Source: Eretmocerus hayati (taxonomy: Eukaryota; Arthropoda; Insecta; Hymenoptera; Aphelinidae). Taken from it: DNA of 64,000 nucleotides. This document shows, one piece after another, positions 26,469 through 39,087 of the stretch (position 1 is its first letter; the number at the start of each line of letters is the position of its first letter). The position numbers and the translations under genes were made by a program. The notes beneath the pieces are model-generated. The model did no database searches, was not told the origin of the DNA, and saw nothing but the letters and a program-made list of their open reading frames with translations. The stretch spans positions 116,034,838-116,098,837 of the forward strand of contig CM056744.1 in NCBI GenBank assembly GCA_029851415.1, read 5' to 3'.

Positions 26469-29400
26469 TAAGGTGCACAAGTGTAAGGGTCCATTTCTCG
26501 TTTACCGCGATAATTCTGGGGAAAGAGATCGCCGAGAAAGTGAGATAGAGGCAGAGTGGGAGGAGAGTATGAGGATCCCACAAAGACCTCCGTCTCTAAT
26601 TTCCTTTTGCTGCGGCGGGCGCGATGGAGCTCTCTCGTAGCCGTGTGTAGTGGTCGTCGTATACCTCCCGGGCGGTCTCCATCCTATTTTTTTTCTCTGA
26701 TCTTTTTGTTTCATTTTTAATCGCCGGGAATAAAACGACGACGGGGAGGCCCCGCGTCCGACGATGATGCATGCGTTATTGCGCGAATTCATCTTTCCGC
26801 GTGCACGCTGAGATGTAGGGATATTTATCCTCTTTGATGCAATCGAGCTGTCTGTATGAGATTTTCGTTTATACATTATTCTGTATTAGTGATATCTTGA
26901 CGAGATTTTGAGAAATTCAAAATCTGAGTGTATTATTAGTCATAGGATTCGTCTAGATCACATTATTGATATCTGTCTGCCCGCTCACTAAATATGCCCG
27001 AAAATCAATTTTTTGATAACTTTCGACTGACTTGTGGCGTGAACTGAAAAAATTCTAAAAAATCTTTGGCATCGTCAAGAATATTTCCTTACTATGATGA
27101 AGTTTCTACATGCTTCTATTTGGAAGAAGAATCGAAGAAATCGAACATTCTTTCATTTTATCATTCTGTCTTTTCTCATCATTTTGCAATTAGTTATTGA
27201 CTTATTTCGTATCAGGGAACTTCCCCGAGGGTCTAATGAGTCCCCAACCCCTCGAGGCTGAGAAGTGGGGATCGAAGGGGATATCCATTAATCATATGGA
27301 GATTTTAGGGGAGGTAGCGTCTCCTGGTTTCTGATGCTGCATGAGTCTAAAAATCTCACATGGGTTGAGAAGGTCTGGAATTATGGAATCCCCTCACATA
27401 GCTTCAGAATAATTTGCGTCAAATCAAATAGGTTCTTCGCTCAAAATTCTTCAGATATCGGAGGAGATTAGGTTCTAGGTAAATTCTACAGGTGAATTTT
27501 ACCGCACTGCAAATCGGCAAGTCGATAAATCCATACTTTTATTAAGTTTTATAGTCAGTATAAGAAGCTTATCACACAAATATCAAAAATCTATTTCGTT
27601 CCTTCCAAAACTACTTATTTACTGAAGGCAAAATTTTTTTATTGCACCACCTGCTTGCATCCAAATGCATAAAATAGGAACTTTAAACTCATATCCAGAC
27701 CTCGCATAACATGCCCCTGACTTTCGTTTGCATATTTTTTGTCATTACCAATGACGAGATGGGTGTCCTAAAAAAATTAAAAAGACGAGATGATGAACAC
27801 CAGAATTCACGCAAATCTTTTTTCGCTTGTGAACTGAGAAGAGGTAATAGCAAAAGGTGAGGCGTTCGTTGGAGTATGCCATTGTTTATATCTTCGAAAT
27901 AACTCTTTTACAATCTCCCAATCTCTCATTTTCTCTCTGTCACAGTGCTATATGTATTATTGTAAAGCCCTGCGCTTTGCTTTTGAAAGCCCTCTCGTAT
28001 ATATAGTTCTCCTCTTCATTATTCCCTTTCTCAAGCACTCCGGGCTATATAATACGTATAGTAGAGGCGTGGCAATGTTTCTTCTTCTCGCGCCAAACGA
28101 CGGCGATCCAATCTACGTCTCTTTTGAAAAATTATAACCGGTAAAGAATTATTCTTTTGCAGTATATGAATGGACGAGAGAAGAGTTTGGAATTTGTCTT
28201 GGAATAATGGCTTTGAGGATAAATGACAAAATTCGAGATTTTGAATTCTTTAAGGTGCAAGATTGTGGCCTGATTGTTCAAATTTCCATGAATAATCGGA
28301 AGGTTATCAAATAATGAGAACCATTTGTAACAAGTAGCATAAAAAAAAGTTAAAATGACAAGACACAAGATCCCTTCAAAAACAGTGCAATTAGAGATTT
28401 TTCTTTAAACATTCATCAGATTGAGATTGAGAAGATGATTGAGAAGTATGGAATAAAATGAGTTACCATCACCAAGGTATACCACGCCTACAGATTAATT
28501 CTATACGAGACTAATACGAAAAGAGCAACCCCAACTTGAAAAGGGCTCAAAAATCAGATCAATCGCGATAGATGAGAAAGCAAACAAAGCGCTAGATAAT
28601 TATACGTCTCAGGACACAAAAATACAGGGCCCTTCACAAGATATGCACTACATGGGCGGTTGCGGTTCTTCCCTCACACGTATACGTTCTATATATCTAC
28701 ATGAGCAAAAGGACGAGGGAATCTTTCGTGGCTTCATCGCTGACATTTTTCTCAAGCTTGGTGTTGTCTTGCAGCTCCTGCGGTTTTTTGTAAGAAGAGA
28801 CACGAGGATCTCATGTCTTGAGGGCTACTGCAGATCGTTACTCAAAAGATTCTGTATGTAAACCTTGTAAAATACATACTAAGGTCTGACAATTGTTACT
28901 CAGAATTAGATTTATTTAGGAAATTTGATAATCATGACATGCAATCATTTGACGAGATTGAAAATTGTGGAGCTCGTGAGGAAAATACACTCTTGAAAGT
29001 TGTCAGGATCGACTTTGATAATTTATCGTGTGCCAGTACTGCCCTTTGCAAAATTACAAATTTAAAAGGGAAGAGTGGAAGGGTGAAAGAAGAAGGAAAG
29101 GAAACCAAATCAAGCGTGAAGCTGCGATCAAAGCACCACTCGAGTTCTTAATTATTTCGCGAAATCACATTCCAGCTTCGCCTTTCACTCTTCTGTCCCA
29201 CTCTTTCTTTCTCGTTCTTTCAGTTTTCTTCCTCACACTATTCTTTTTTCCTGTCCTATGATCAGAAAAAAAAATTCGAGATCGTTCGATGGAATGTGTT
29301 CGGAACCTCCCGGAGCGAGTTATCGATCTATGTTGCAGGTGTGATGCGTAGCACCTTTTCGAGCACTTTGCTATCCATTTTACGTTATTCTCTATTTTTC

Positions 29401-30520
29401 TTCTACACGACATTTGTGAATCTATGTATAAAATCTCTCAGTCCTCTCATTCTCTTTATCGACTATTTTTTTATTATTTCTATCCTTTCTAGTGACTTCT
29501 TTTTCGTCCATTTTTCATTACGCGTGTTATCGGTGCTCACTTTTACACCTCGTGCTTGCGCATTTCTTTCTTATCAATACTATTTTTAGGGTTGATTTTT
29601 CTACCCCAATAATTTTTCTAGATTTGCACAGGATTTTTTTCATGCTTCTCTGCTCGCGAGAATCGCGTGTTATAACTTTACTGGCGCGCGCTCGCCTTCT
29701 TTCATGAATATTGATCTGGCGCTGTTAGGAATATTATGAGCATAATGAGAATAGTCAGAGACTTTGACATGCTGTGAAAGCGGGATATGGTTAACAATGC
29801 GAGCAATTTTTTCTTCGCTGACGGGCAAAATGATTGAAATTGAGGAAACTGTCTCATTAGTGTTGTTCGGTTGCTGTGAAAACTGATAATATCCTAAGTA
29901 GTAAATATTCAATTTTCGCATGCATGATTTATTTTTTTCTAGATACAAAATGTATGCGATGAATTTAAATTCAAGCTCTAGCCAACCGGTCTATTCAATA
30001 GACCAACGAATTTATACGAAAATGATACCCAGCAGATTTCTCACCTAAATATCCTTTATCTCAGAATCATCACACAACAGCAGGTGTCATGATGCAAAAA
30101 AAACCACACACCATAATAATTTACCTCCTCTCGTGTTTCATTTTTTTCTCACTTTTACCTTCCTTTTGGCTAACCAAAGTATCGCGGTCGTCACGAACAG
30201 AGCCCGCATCATCACGAGTCTCGCTTGCAAAGGCGAGAAAAGTCTCGCTTTGAAAGAAAGAGTCTGCACATCTTCAGAGCAGCTGCAACGGGGTGGTCTC
30301 GCAACTTTTTACCTTCATTCCGATTTCTCTGTGTTGAGGTGGCGGTAACCGACGATCATTGAGCAGCTCGCGGATTTTCGTTGCAACGAATTCTTCTCTT
30401 TAGTATAGTGTCTCGATATCATCATTTACGCAGACGATCGCGCAGTATTCTATTGTTGGTTTGATGTTCTCTGATCGGCCGACGAGTTGGCTATTTTGTT
30501 GTACATGCGGGGTACGATCA

Positions 30521-30538
30521 GGCGGGGCGGGGGGGGGG
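30521..30538 (+). repeat. G-rich tract
   Basis: GGCGGGGCGGGGGGGGGG. It can supply four G runs only if the long run is split. It is on the sense strand. Confidence 0.6.
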
Positions 30539-32342
30539 AGATTTTTTTCGCGTTCGATTTCATCGGCTTTTATCATTCTTGATTGACCGAGTTGTGGGCT
30601 TGAATTGAGGCGTGAGTTGGCGTTTTTTAGGCGCAGAAATAGTTCGCACGACGAAGCTCCTACTCGGCTTTTGAAAGCGATGATTGGCTTCCGTTGGGTT
30701 GAAATGGTCCCAGTAGTCTGGAAGTAATTGGTAAATGCAAAGATTTTCAGAAACACTCAAATTGAGGTAGGATTTGATACAAAAATTCTTCTTTTGAATT
30801 GGTTCTATCGCATATCAACTTGTACCAAAACGATAAATCATAATCAAAACGAATTTGAAATGACATATGTAATGATACAGCCTTTGAAAAAAGCTCGTAC
30901 ATATGCACTTTGCGTATCACCTTGGCTACATATTTAATACTTACATGTAAGATATCCGACACCTCCAGAACAGCAATATGCACACGTATCTTTTACAGTA
31001 GTTCAGCGGGGTAGTGACAGCATGTAGAAAATGTAATACCAATATGACGGCGGGCGTTATGATTAACAGCCTCCTTCGGATCGTGAATGGGATTGCATTT
31101 CATTCAATACCTGTGACTTACCTCTATCTATCTCTTTCTTGCGCCTGCATCGATGATCTTTGGGACTCTCAGAACTGCTTGTGTGCAGTGCCTTGCATTC
31201 GATATACACACTGCATCGGTAACTGAAAGAAGAGTGGAGGGGGATGAATAATTTGTGAGTCAATATGCTCGTATACCATAGGAGCAAGAATCTTTTCAGT
31301 ACTCAATCGCTGAGGAGTCGACCCATCATATGAATTGTTTAGTTTCAGAATGAACAAAACAGTCCCCCAGAATCCATTCTACATCTTTCAATTAGAGGGA
31401 AAAGGTTCTACCAAATTTTTCTGCATACTCATCGTGTTTTCTAGCAGAAGGAATAGTTTAGGCAACTTTTCAGGAATTACACGACAAAAAATGGCGGTTA
31501 AAGTCTTCCATCAATGATAGGCCAATCTAACCAATTCATGTAATTGTGCGAATGATGATGATTATTGAGATCAAGGTTATGATGATTGTAATTGCGTGTA
31601 CATCCACATAGATTCTTGGGTAGAGAAAAAAATCTAGTTTGAAACGATTACATGACCTTCTATGATTTCATCGATCAATGCATTTCTTTTCTCTATGTGA
31701 AACTTTGAGTGGGTGCGGCGCTTCACTTGATTCCCGACTGTTTGATCTTTGACGTTTTACCACCTACATTACGTGTCCCATGCTTGCCATAACCTCTCTC
31801 AACCACCACCCTTCAAGGTGTAAATTCACCAAGTTTGACCTGGATACACATTGTAGAAACTCTTGGAACTCCTGCTTCAAGCTAATTGGTGTACAAGAGT
31901 TAATTCGGGAGCGTTTACATATTTTACACTGCTGCAATCCCAATTTTCACGCAACGTCGCAACCTTTTAGGGTCATCATACCCAGAATTTCCCTCTTTAA
32001 TTTAAAATCTAGAAAATCATGAACGTAACGAGAGTTGTATGACGAAAATTTACAAGGTGGATAATTCCCATCTCTCTCAAGGAGGTTAAAAGGCATTCGT
32101 AATTGTCGCGACATGCTTATCAGAGCGGCGCTAACGACATGCTAAAATCAGCATCACTGCAGTAAAGAGTATAGCAGAACTGGGGTGACAGCAGTCAGCC
32201 TCTTCTCTAAGGATTTTCATTTATTCGATCTGAATTCCAACTCGTTTTCTACAGTATATACACGCCAGTCATATCTTATGCACTTCTCTGCGCTTAATAC
32301 CTACTCAGATATTTAATGTATGATATCAAAAAAAGATGGAAT

Positions 32343-32364
32343 GGGAGGGTGTGGGGGGGGGGGG
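32343..32364 (+). repeat. G-rich tract about 360 bp upstream of the exon
   Basis: GGG, GGG and a run of 12 G are separated by 1-3 bases, with quadruplex potential on the transcribed RNA. It is the closest G-rich element to the exon. Confidence 0.6.
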
Positions 32365-32658
32365 CAGTTGATCCCGTCGCTCATTCTTATACACTTTACT
32401 TACTCCCGAGGCGATCTCAATATTTATCGCATTCAGACCTTCTGGTGAAAAAATAAAAAAAAAGAAGCTCTTTCGGCCACCTTAAAGTGGCGGCACGTAA
32501 TAAGCAGCTTAATTTCCATATCTCACTTCCACGTCCATTTTGGCACACGTGTGTCGTCTCGTGCATATCACTCTCTCAGGGTATTACGTTTAATGAGATG
32601 CGCTTTTTTTTGAGATACGTCAAAGTATTATAATATCCCTATACACATGGATATATAG

Positions 32659-32723
32659 TGTACTTATCATACACACACACACACACACATTGTAATTTTG
32701 TATTTTAATATGAAATGTTTCAG
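32659..32723 (+). promoter_or_regulatory. 3' splice site of the MOXD1-like exon, with AC microsatellite in the acceptor region
   Basis: The acceptor is TTTTAATATGAAATGTTTCAG. The AG-free zone reaches back to an AG at 32657-32658. A run of about nine AC units (32671-32689) fills the middle of this zone, where branch point and polypyrimidine tract would normally lie. The tract next to the AG is T-rich but interrupted by A and G. The exon's protein match shows that the site is real. Length changes in the AC run could affect its strength, which is inference. Confidence 0.8.
32671..32689 (+). repeat. AC microsatellite inside the exon acceptor region
   Basis: About nine AC units end 34 bp before the exon. 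Confidence 0.95.
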
Positions 32724-32873
32724 GATCGGCACGTTAAAGGAGCAAATCGTGATCCGCAGATGGATTCAAGCCAGGACTACCATTTACAATCTGGATACGA
32801 AAACAAGACTCATACAGTTTTGAGGTTCAACAGGCGCTACGACACCTGCGATCCACGCGATCTCAAAATTACG
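32724..32873 (+). CDS. MOXD1-like: Internal exon of a MOXD1-type DBH-like monooxygenase (part of the DOMON domain)
   Basis: The sequence shows a TTTCAG acceptor ending at 32723 and a GTGAGT donor starting at 32874. No AG dinucleotide occurs between 32659 and 32721, as expected upstream of a used 3' splice site. The 150-bp exon reads open in phase 0/0 and gives 50 residues. Residues 17-21 are QDYHL, 26-31 are ENKTHT with an N-glycosylation sequon at N27, and 41-46 are TCDPRD. From memory, human MOXD1 has closely similar QQDYHLEYAMENSTHT and HTCD segments in its N-terminal DOMON domain, and the TCDP cysteine also occurs in dopamine beta-hydroxylase, where it joins an interchain-type disulfide. 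Family members are secretory-pathway, copper-dependent monooxygenases related to DBH and tyramine beta-hydroxylase. The copper-binding domains lie in later exons outside this window. In Drosophila the candidates are the MOXD1 homologues CG5235 and olf413, and I cannot tell which. Tyramine beta-hydroxylase is less likely because of the ENxTHT match. Residues 1-16 are not diagnostic. Confidence 0.9.
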
Positions 32874-32879
32874 GTGAGT
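32874..32879 (+). promoter_or_regulatory. 5' splice site of the MOXD1-like exon
   Basis: GTGAGT follows ACG. It fits the metazoan donor consensus at +1 to +6, and the reading frame stays open to the junction, ending in Lys-Ile-Thr. The known family continues with Asp/Glu-rich sequence after this point, and the intron frame does not, which supports a break here. Confidence 0.85.
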
Positions 32880-35800
32880 CATTCATTCTTTCATGTACAT
32901 AACCTCAAAATTTTTATACTTTAACTTGATTATGTATAACAACGACGACGACATCGACCAATTAAATTTTTGGTACGTAAATATACAATGTCGTGGCGAA
33001 AGTCAACTACTCGGCCTTCGTAGTAATTATCTCAGATATCGGTTAGAGCCTAATTGCCATCAATATACGCCTACGGGTATACAAAAAATTACTTTCTCCG
33101 ACGCATACATGATGTAGAATAAATACAATGATGAATGAGTCTACATGAGGGAAGCCGATTTCTCGCCACTTGCGCAATCTCATACGGAGACAATGGCTCA
33201 ATCTCATATAACCTATACCTATCTTGAAAACACAATTAATCCGAGGCCACCATGCACACAAGATAGTGAGGTTAGGTATGTTTTATAAAAGGTGATAGAG
33301 CCTGAGGGAAATTTCTGCCCCGCCTTGGAATAAACAAGAGTCATCGACATTGAGGAATTTTCATTTTTACTGCTTCTTATTGTGTAAATGTATGTATGTC
33401 TGTGTGTATGTGATATGTACATGTATGTAGCAACAGGACGTGGCTACCGTTCGTTATCTCGTTATAGCTCATCCGGCAGCTCGTGTGCCAGCTTTTATAT
33501 TATACGAGGGCAAAATAAGATAGAAGATGGGTGTAGGTATATGGAAGACCGGTCGGCCGGTATTACGCGTCAATAAAAATCAGCGAAGCGTCGAGCTGTA
33601 CAGAACTGGCATCTCAGCTCTTAGAGGATCTGTTTCTTCTTTTGCACAGCTTCTCTGCGTCTTTTCATATTTCCATCTCGCGCGGCGCGCTCAAATCCCC
33701 TATAGTTACCTCCTTTTAAACCCTCGTTTTGCCAATTTTTTTTCCTTTCCTTACACTCTTCGGTGTGTATCAAGTCTCGAGGATTTTTCACACTCTGATA
33801 GGTTCGTCTTCTCTTCTTATGCGGTCTATCTCTGTTTTAGATTTTTCCAAGTTTCAGTGAAGGCGCTAAAGTCGTTTAGAGGAGAAACGTTTTGCGAGGT
33901 TATAAGTACTTTTGCTGGCACATTTTATAACCTATACTCGGTTTTCTTTCAAACGAGAATACGGTGCGGTGTGGCTAGTAAAGTTGTCGTAAAATACGCC
34001 TCGTCGAGTTCTTACTCGACACCTGGAGAAATTTTTTCACGACCTTATCCTTGAAATTTTACCGCTTTGGTAAATCTTGTTCATCGAGAATCCATCCGCA
34101 TGACGTTGGTTTAAAACGACATCCAATTTTCGTTTCCTTCATTTTTCAATTCACACCCCCTTCGTATACTCCGACTGTTTCTATACCTACCTAACCTATA
34201 ACGTCTACCTATACCGACACCAATACTACTGGGGTACGTGTCGATTTCTTGAATTCACAGTCCGTTGAGCCGTCTACCCGTCTTTCACAGATATACTTGC
34301 AGAAATGTACCTTCAATATCTGTGTAGCTTGCCAAATTCAAAGTCGAGGGGGTCCGAGTCGGAGGGCGAGAAAAAACTTGCTCACTCAGGGGTTATAGAG
34401 TTTCTCGGACGCGTAGCCCCGTAAAATGTCGAATAGGGTAGTAAAATTTTTGGGGCGCGCTTTCATTTTGCTAAGTGAATCTTCGATTTGACTTCGCTCA
34501 CTAACACACCTTTTATAACAGACCAGTCGATTTCTTCCTTTTTCTTTGAGCCTTGGAGCGATCTTCTACCGAAGTCCGAAGTCCGAGTCCGCTCGATTCA
34601 AAAGTTAACCTACCGCTTTTGTACTACTACCTTATCGGCGACCCTTTTAGCCTATATATCCATAAAATGCAGAACTCCGTAGTTCCTTCCCATTGAATCT
34701 TTGAGTTCCATCCTTTTTAGATATTCGAAATGGATAAAAGAAGTTTGGGATCCGAAGATCATCAAAAGCGGAGTACGGAAACTCAACCATTTTTCTGCGG
34801 AGCAATAGGACGATTTTATCTTGGTGAGCACAGGACAATATACTCCTACCATCGCCCTTCCCTTTCTACTTCCTCTTTCTCGTCAATAATTAGAGCTATG
34901 AATTGTCATATATAGAGACAGACTAGTGGGATTCCGGCTCCGAGCCGGAGATCTATTGTCGTCGTCGTCGTCGGTGCGCGGAGCAAAGTTGAAAGCGGAC
35001 CCTGTGAAGTGGAAGAGTCGGCTGAATAATTGATTTTCTTGGCTCAGTCTGATGAGAGTTACTATATATCCAAATCCACACAGATAGATTTATCAACGGT
35101 CGGGAATAATTTCGAAATTCATCTTATTAGGATTAATTTCATCGTCTTGGAGCAGCTCAATTCGGTCACAAATCCCCTCATTTCAAAATCTTGAAATCTC
35201 GGGCATCCCACCACACAAATCAGAAAATGTCTATTCATAGATATTCGTCTATTGTTCATAAGAAAGCACATAAAGATCATTTAATTTTTCCCGCGTCACA
35301 TTGCGCATGAGTCAGTAATAATTTAGCAAACAATCGCAGTTGAGAAATCAGTAGGAAGTGGAGTATCTTTACTTGGGACTCCATTGAGTTTCAGCATATA
35401 GCGTGTAAGGCCCTCCTCCTCCCTCCACTTGCAATTTCCGCTTGATGTATAATAAAAAAATACGCGGGGCCTGCCCCCGAGCTACGCACTATGTGATGGA
35501 GACGCCTCTAAAATTCGCCCTTTTGCGATTGGACGATTCTCTTTCTTGTAGAGCCCCTCACTCCTTCCAAAGACGATTACAATCGTACATCGCGTGCGCG
35601 AAGCATCAGCAGAACTATATATATTCAACAACATAGCTCTTATCACCTCAGATGCATCTTTTCACATACACACACACACACACATATATGATGGTTTCAC
35701 ATGTATAGGGGACAGTAGTGGATGGAGAATCAAGTTGGTGAGGTTAGGTGAGCATAGTGATAACATCAGCAGAGACTATAAGAAGTATATTGTGGGCGGA

Positions 35801-38800
35801 GGCGACTTTCCCGCGCGAAAATTCAAGACATAACCTATATGTATATATACATTCTAACATGTGAAGTAGGAGGTCCTTAGTAACTCAGTAGATAGATTGT
35901 GAATTTGTGTGGGTGAGGTTAGTGAGTGAGGCTGATGGATGAATCGAGTAAAAAGCCGTTGTTGATCTCGACGAGTGATCGCTCACCGAATATAAAGCTC
36001 TGACTGATGGTGGGTATAGTATCTATAGAACCGGTTAGTCTCTCTGATTTCTATCATTCAATCGGTTGACTAGCTAAGTATTATAAGAGATAGATAGAGA
36101 TTATTTCAGAGGTGTTGAAAGCTATTCTATGGCTTTCTAGTCATTGGCCAATATAATCTATAGATTCGAAGGATTTCCGAGAAGGCGCAACAATGGTATA
36201 TAGAATTGAGACATTCGGGCGCGCGAAATTTCTCTATCTCGCTCATTGACCAATTGAATTTGCCGTTTTAACTATTGTAGGCAAATCGATTGTGAAAAAT
36301 TCCATTTCCCGGCTTTTATAGGTATTTTTTTTTCATGAATTCGTATCAGGGACACTTTATTACGTCACACTAGTGCCGGACGCTACTGAAAGTATTTTCA
36401 ATTGCTCATCCTCGTAAAAAAAGCCTGTCCCTTCCGCCGATGGAAAATTGTTTCGCAAAAATTGGTTACGGCGAGTCGTACGGGTGACCGATCGAGCTCA
36501 GTACGTCGTAAAATTCTTACATGAAAACAAGTAGTGGTGGCTATGCGTGTGATACACCTAGTCGCCCATATCCTTTCCGTGCGCAACAAATCATCGAATT
36601 TTCATCGTGAAAAAAGTTGCGACACTCACATGACGATAAATAAAAACCCTTTCCAACCTCAACACGACGCGACGCTGTAGCAATTTGCCGATTGCTCGTG
36701 TATTATATACAGTGTTAGTGTTTTATTCCCGAAACTCTGCTTCGGGCTCTTTTGCAAGATCGTGACTTTGCGAAAATACTCGGTTCAACGCTTCTGTTTT
36801 TAGTCATGGTAGACAAGATTTCTACTCGTCGTTTGCTTATTTTTTAAAGATATATGTATACATATTGAGAAGTCCGGATATCGCTTAATTATGGTATGAA
36901 AGTGAACGTATTATATAGATAGAGATGGATCGACACGCTTGGCGATCGATTAATTTCTGTACAGTAAAAATTTTGAAGGATGATGTAGGTAATGTCGCAC
37001 TTGTGGGTATGAGTTTGTGCTCTCGATCATTGTTTTTCTCAGGGAAAGTTTAATGAGATTTGAAAGGCGTGCGAGGTTAGACATAGATCGAGTACATTTT
37101 TTTGCTTGATTTTATCTGTATGTGTGTGTGTGTCTGGATTATGAGCTCGAGGCTGTTGTAAGATGACGCACAACATTTCTTACACTACTCACGTCTATTT
37201 TCATTATAGAAATTCGTTACACCTTCCTTTATCACGTCCAAGTTCACTTGTTTCCTCACACTTTTTTTTGTAAATTTACACGTAAATAGAAAATCATTCC
37301 ACTTGACAAAGTCATGCAAAATGAACACTAAAGAGGTTAGAAGGTAGAGTAAATTTTTGGAAGCCCTTCAGCAAGTTGTCAATATTTCAAGGTATGAAAA
37401 ATTGATTTTCTGTCAAAAATTACCCCACCTCTCGTAAAATTCCAGCGGCGGACTATGTAAAGACATCACCTCAAAGTTGGTTATTCTGCTCACCGAGTCT
37501 CGAGCATCAGTTCTGCATACATACTATTCTCGAAGTAAAGGTAGAAGACACGAGCGAGACAGACGTCAGTTACACGTCAAATAGAGAATTTCGTCAGACA
37601 GAGTTCCCTTGCGCCTTCTCTATCATTCACTCCATCGATCCACAGATTCTAACTCTCTTTCTGAAATTTAACTAGCCTCAAGCTTATCCCTCTGACCATA
37701 TTTTTTTTAACTCTTTCACTTCCCATCGTCCTTATTGAGATTCCATATAAATTTACTGAGATGTACGTCTGATGGTTTGTAGGTACGATGTCTGCGAGAC
37801 TAAAATACATTCGCAGAAGGTCATTATCGTCAATTACGAATTATATGAAGTTATAATATCGCACCATCACTGCTACTGCCGTCTACTTATGGTCGTCGCA
37901 TTTATATTTGAGTTAATAGTAATGATGACCGGATGGCAATAATTCACATCTTTTTGCAATTTTAAATATGGTTCACCTCGAGTCCTTTGGTTATGTATCG
38001 TCCATTTTTTTTCGTCACGCGCGCGATGCGTTATTTTCCAAAAAGTAAGCGCAGTAATTTTGAAATTATTCTTTTGAAAGATGTCTGAATAATATTGTCA
38101 TGAGAGTGACAAAAATTATTATAATAGCTTTTGCAATCAGTCGCTTTTGGATTTTGTAACCTTGTACAAATTCACGCGAAAAATTCAATTATAAAATCTA
38201 TAGAGTCTTTTATTGACACATGAGAAGGACATATAATGCAATATAGATGAAGTCTCCCGTCGATCTCATCATCACAGCCGCATTAAATTATTATTCTGGT
38301 AGTGACATGACATCGCAAAGAGATGACCGTTCAACCGCATCAAATCGGTCTTCATCGAATAAGCCTTTATACACGTTAATATTGCGTGCCATTCTAGATC
38401 GACGTGACGCCTATGGTCATCAATATGCGGAGACTGTATTATCGCTCCAAGGCGCGCGCGAGTTGGAAATTAATTTTCTCGATACAAGGCAAAGCATAGC
38501 GAAAGCACTTTATTTGCTCTACTTACTAGAATTTTCTGCAGTTATCTCATATAGCCGATGAGAAGCTTAGAAATGCTGGGTTTACAAATTCTGTCAAGTG
38601 AAGCACAATTTTTAATCGGCAATTGAGTGAGTCAAAGTTACGGATGCCGCTGTCTATTGATGCGAATTGAGTAAAATTGGCATCTGACCTGGAATGCTGC
38701 CTAGTTATTTCACACTATTCACCTTATTTTCTTTATACCAGACATCTCCATGACTCGTACACTTGGAATCTATCAAAGATTATCTATAATGACGTAATCG

Positions 38801-39087
38801 ATTACAATTTTCTTGATACCCAATGCCCCGAAGCAGTTTATCCACGCAACGTCGTTACCAGAATTTTTCCAAACCAGAGCTTTTTTCAACTCCCTTTACT
38901 CTCTCACGGCAATCAGCGTCGCGAGCACTTTTCTCACTTCTTCTATTTTTCAAAATCCCTCTCTCTTTTTATACACCCTTTACACCCTTTCTACACAAAG
39001 AGGATGAAATATTTTTCAGAGGACCGCCCAAAGAAGGGTGAGGTAGTAGAAAAGCTTTTGCTCGATCTAACAGATACAAAGGCGGCA

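Larger units (their letters stand above)
26473..32658 (+). other. Upstream intron, segment 5: no gene
   Basis: No coding sequence is recognised up to the exon acceptor. It has a pyrimidine-rich block (29160-29260), G-rich tracts at 30521-30538 and 32343-32364, a stretch with CCCC/GGGG words around 27220-27400 that differs from its AT-rich surroundings, and a small GCCAC/GTGGC hairpin near 32475-32492. Frames through these are short. Confidence 0.6.

Noticed and set aside
27478..27498. CTACAG then GTGAAT at 27491/27492
   Set aside because: It has only a short pyrimidine stretch and lacks G at +5.
33527..34054. 175-codon open frame on the + strand just after the exon
   Set aside because: Its peptide is rich in Phe, Ser and Tyr from pyrimidine-rich DNA, resembles no known family, and does not continue the DOMON domain.
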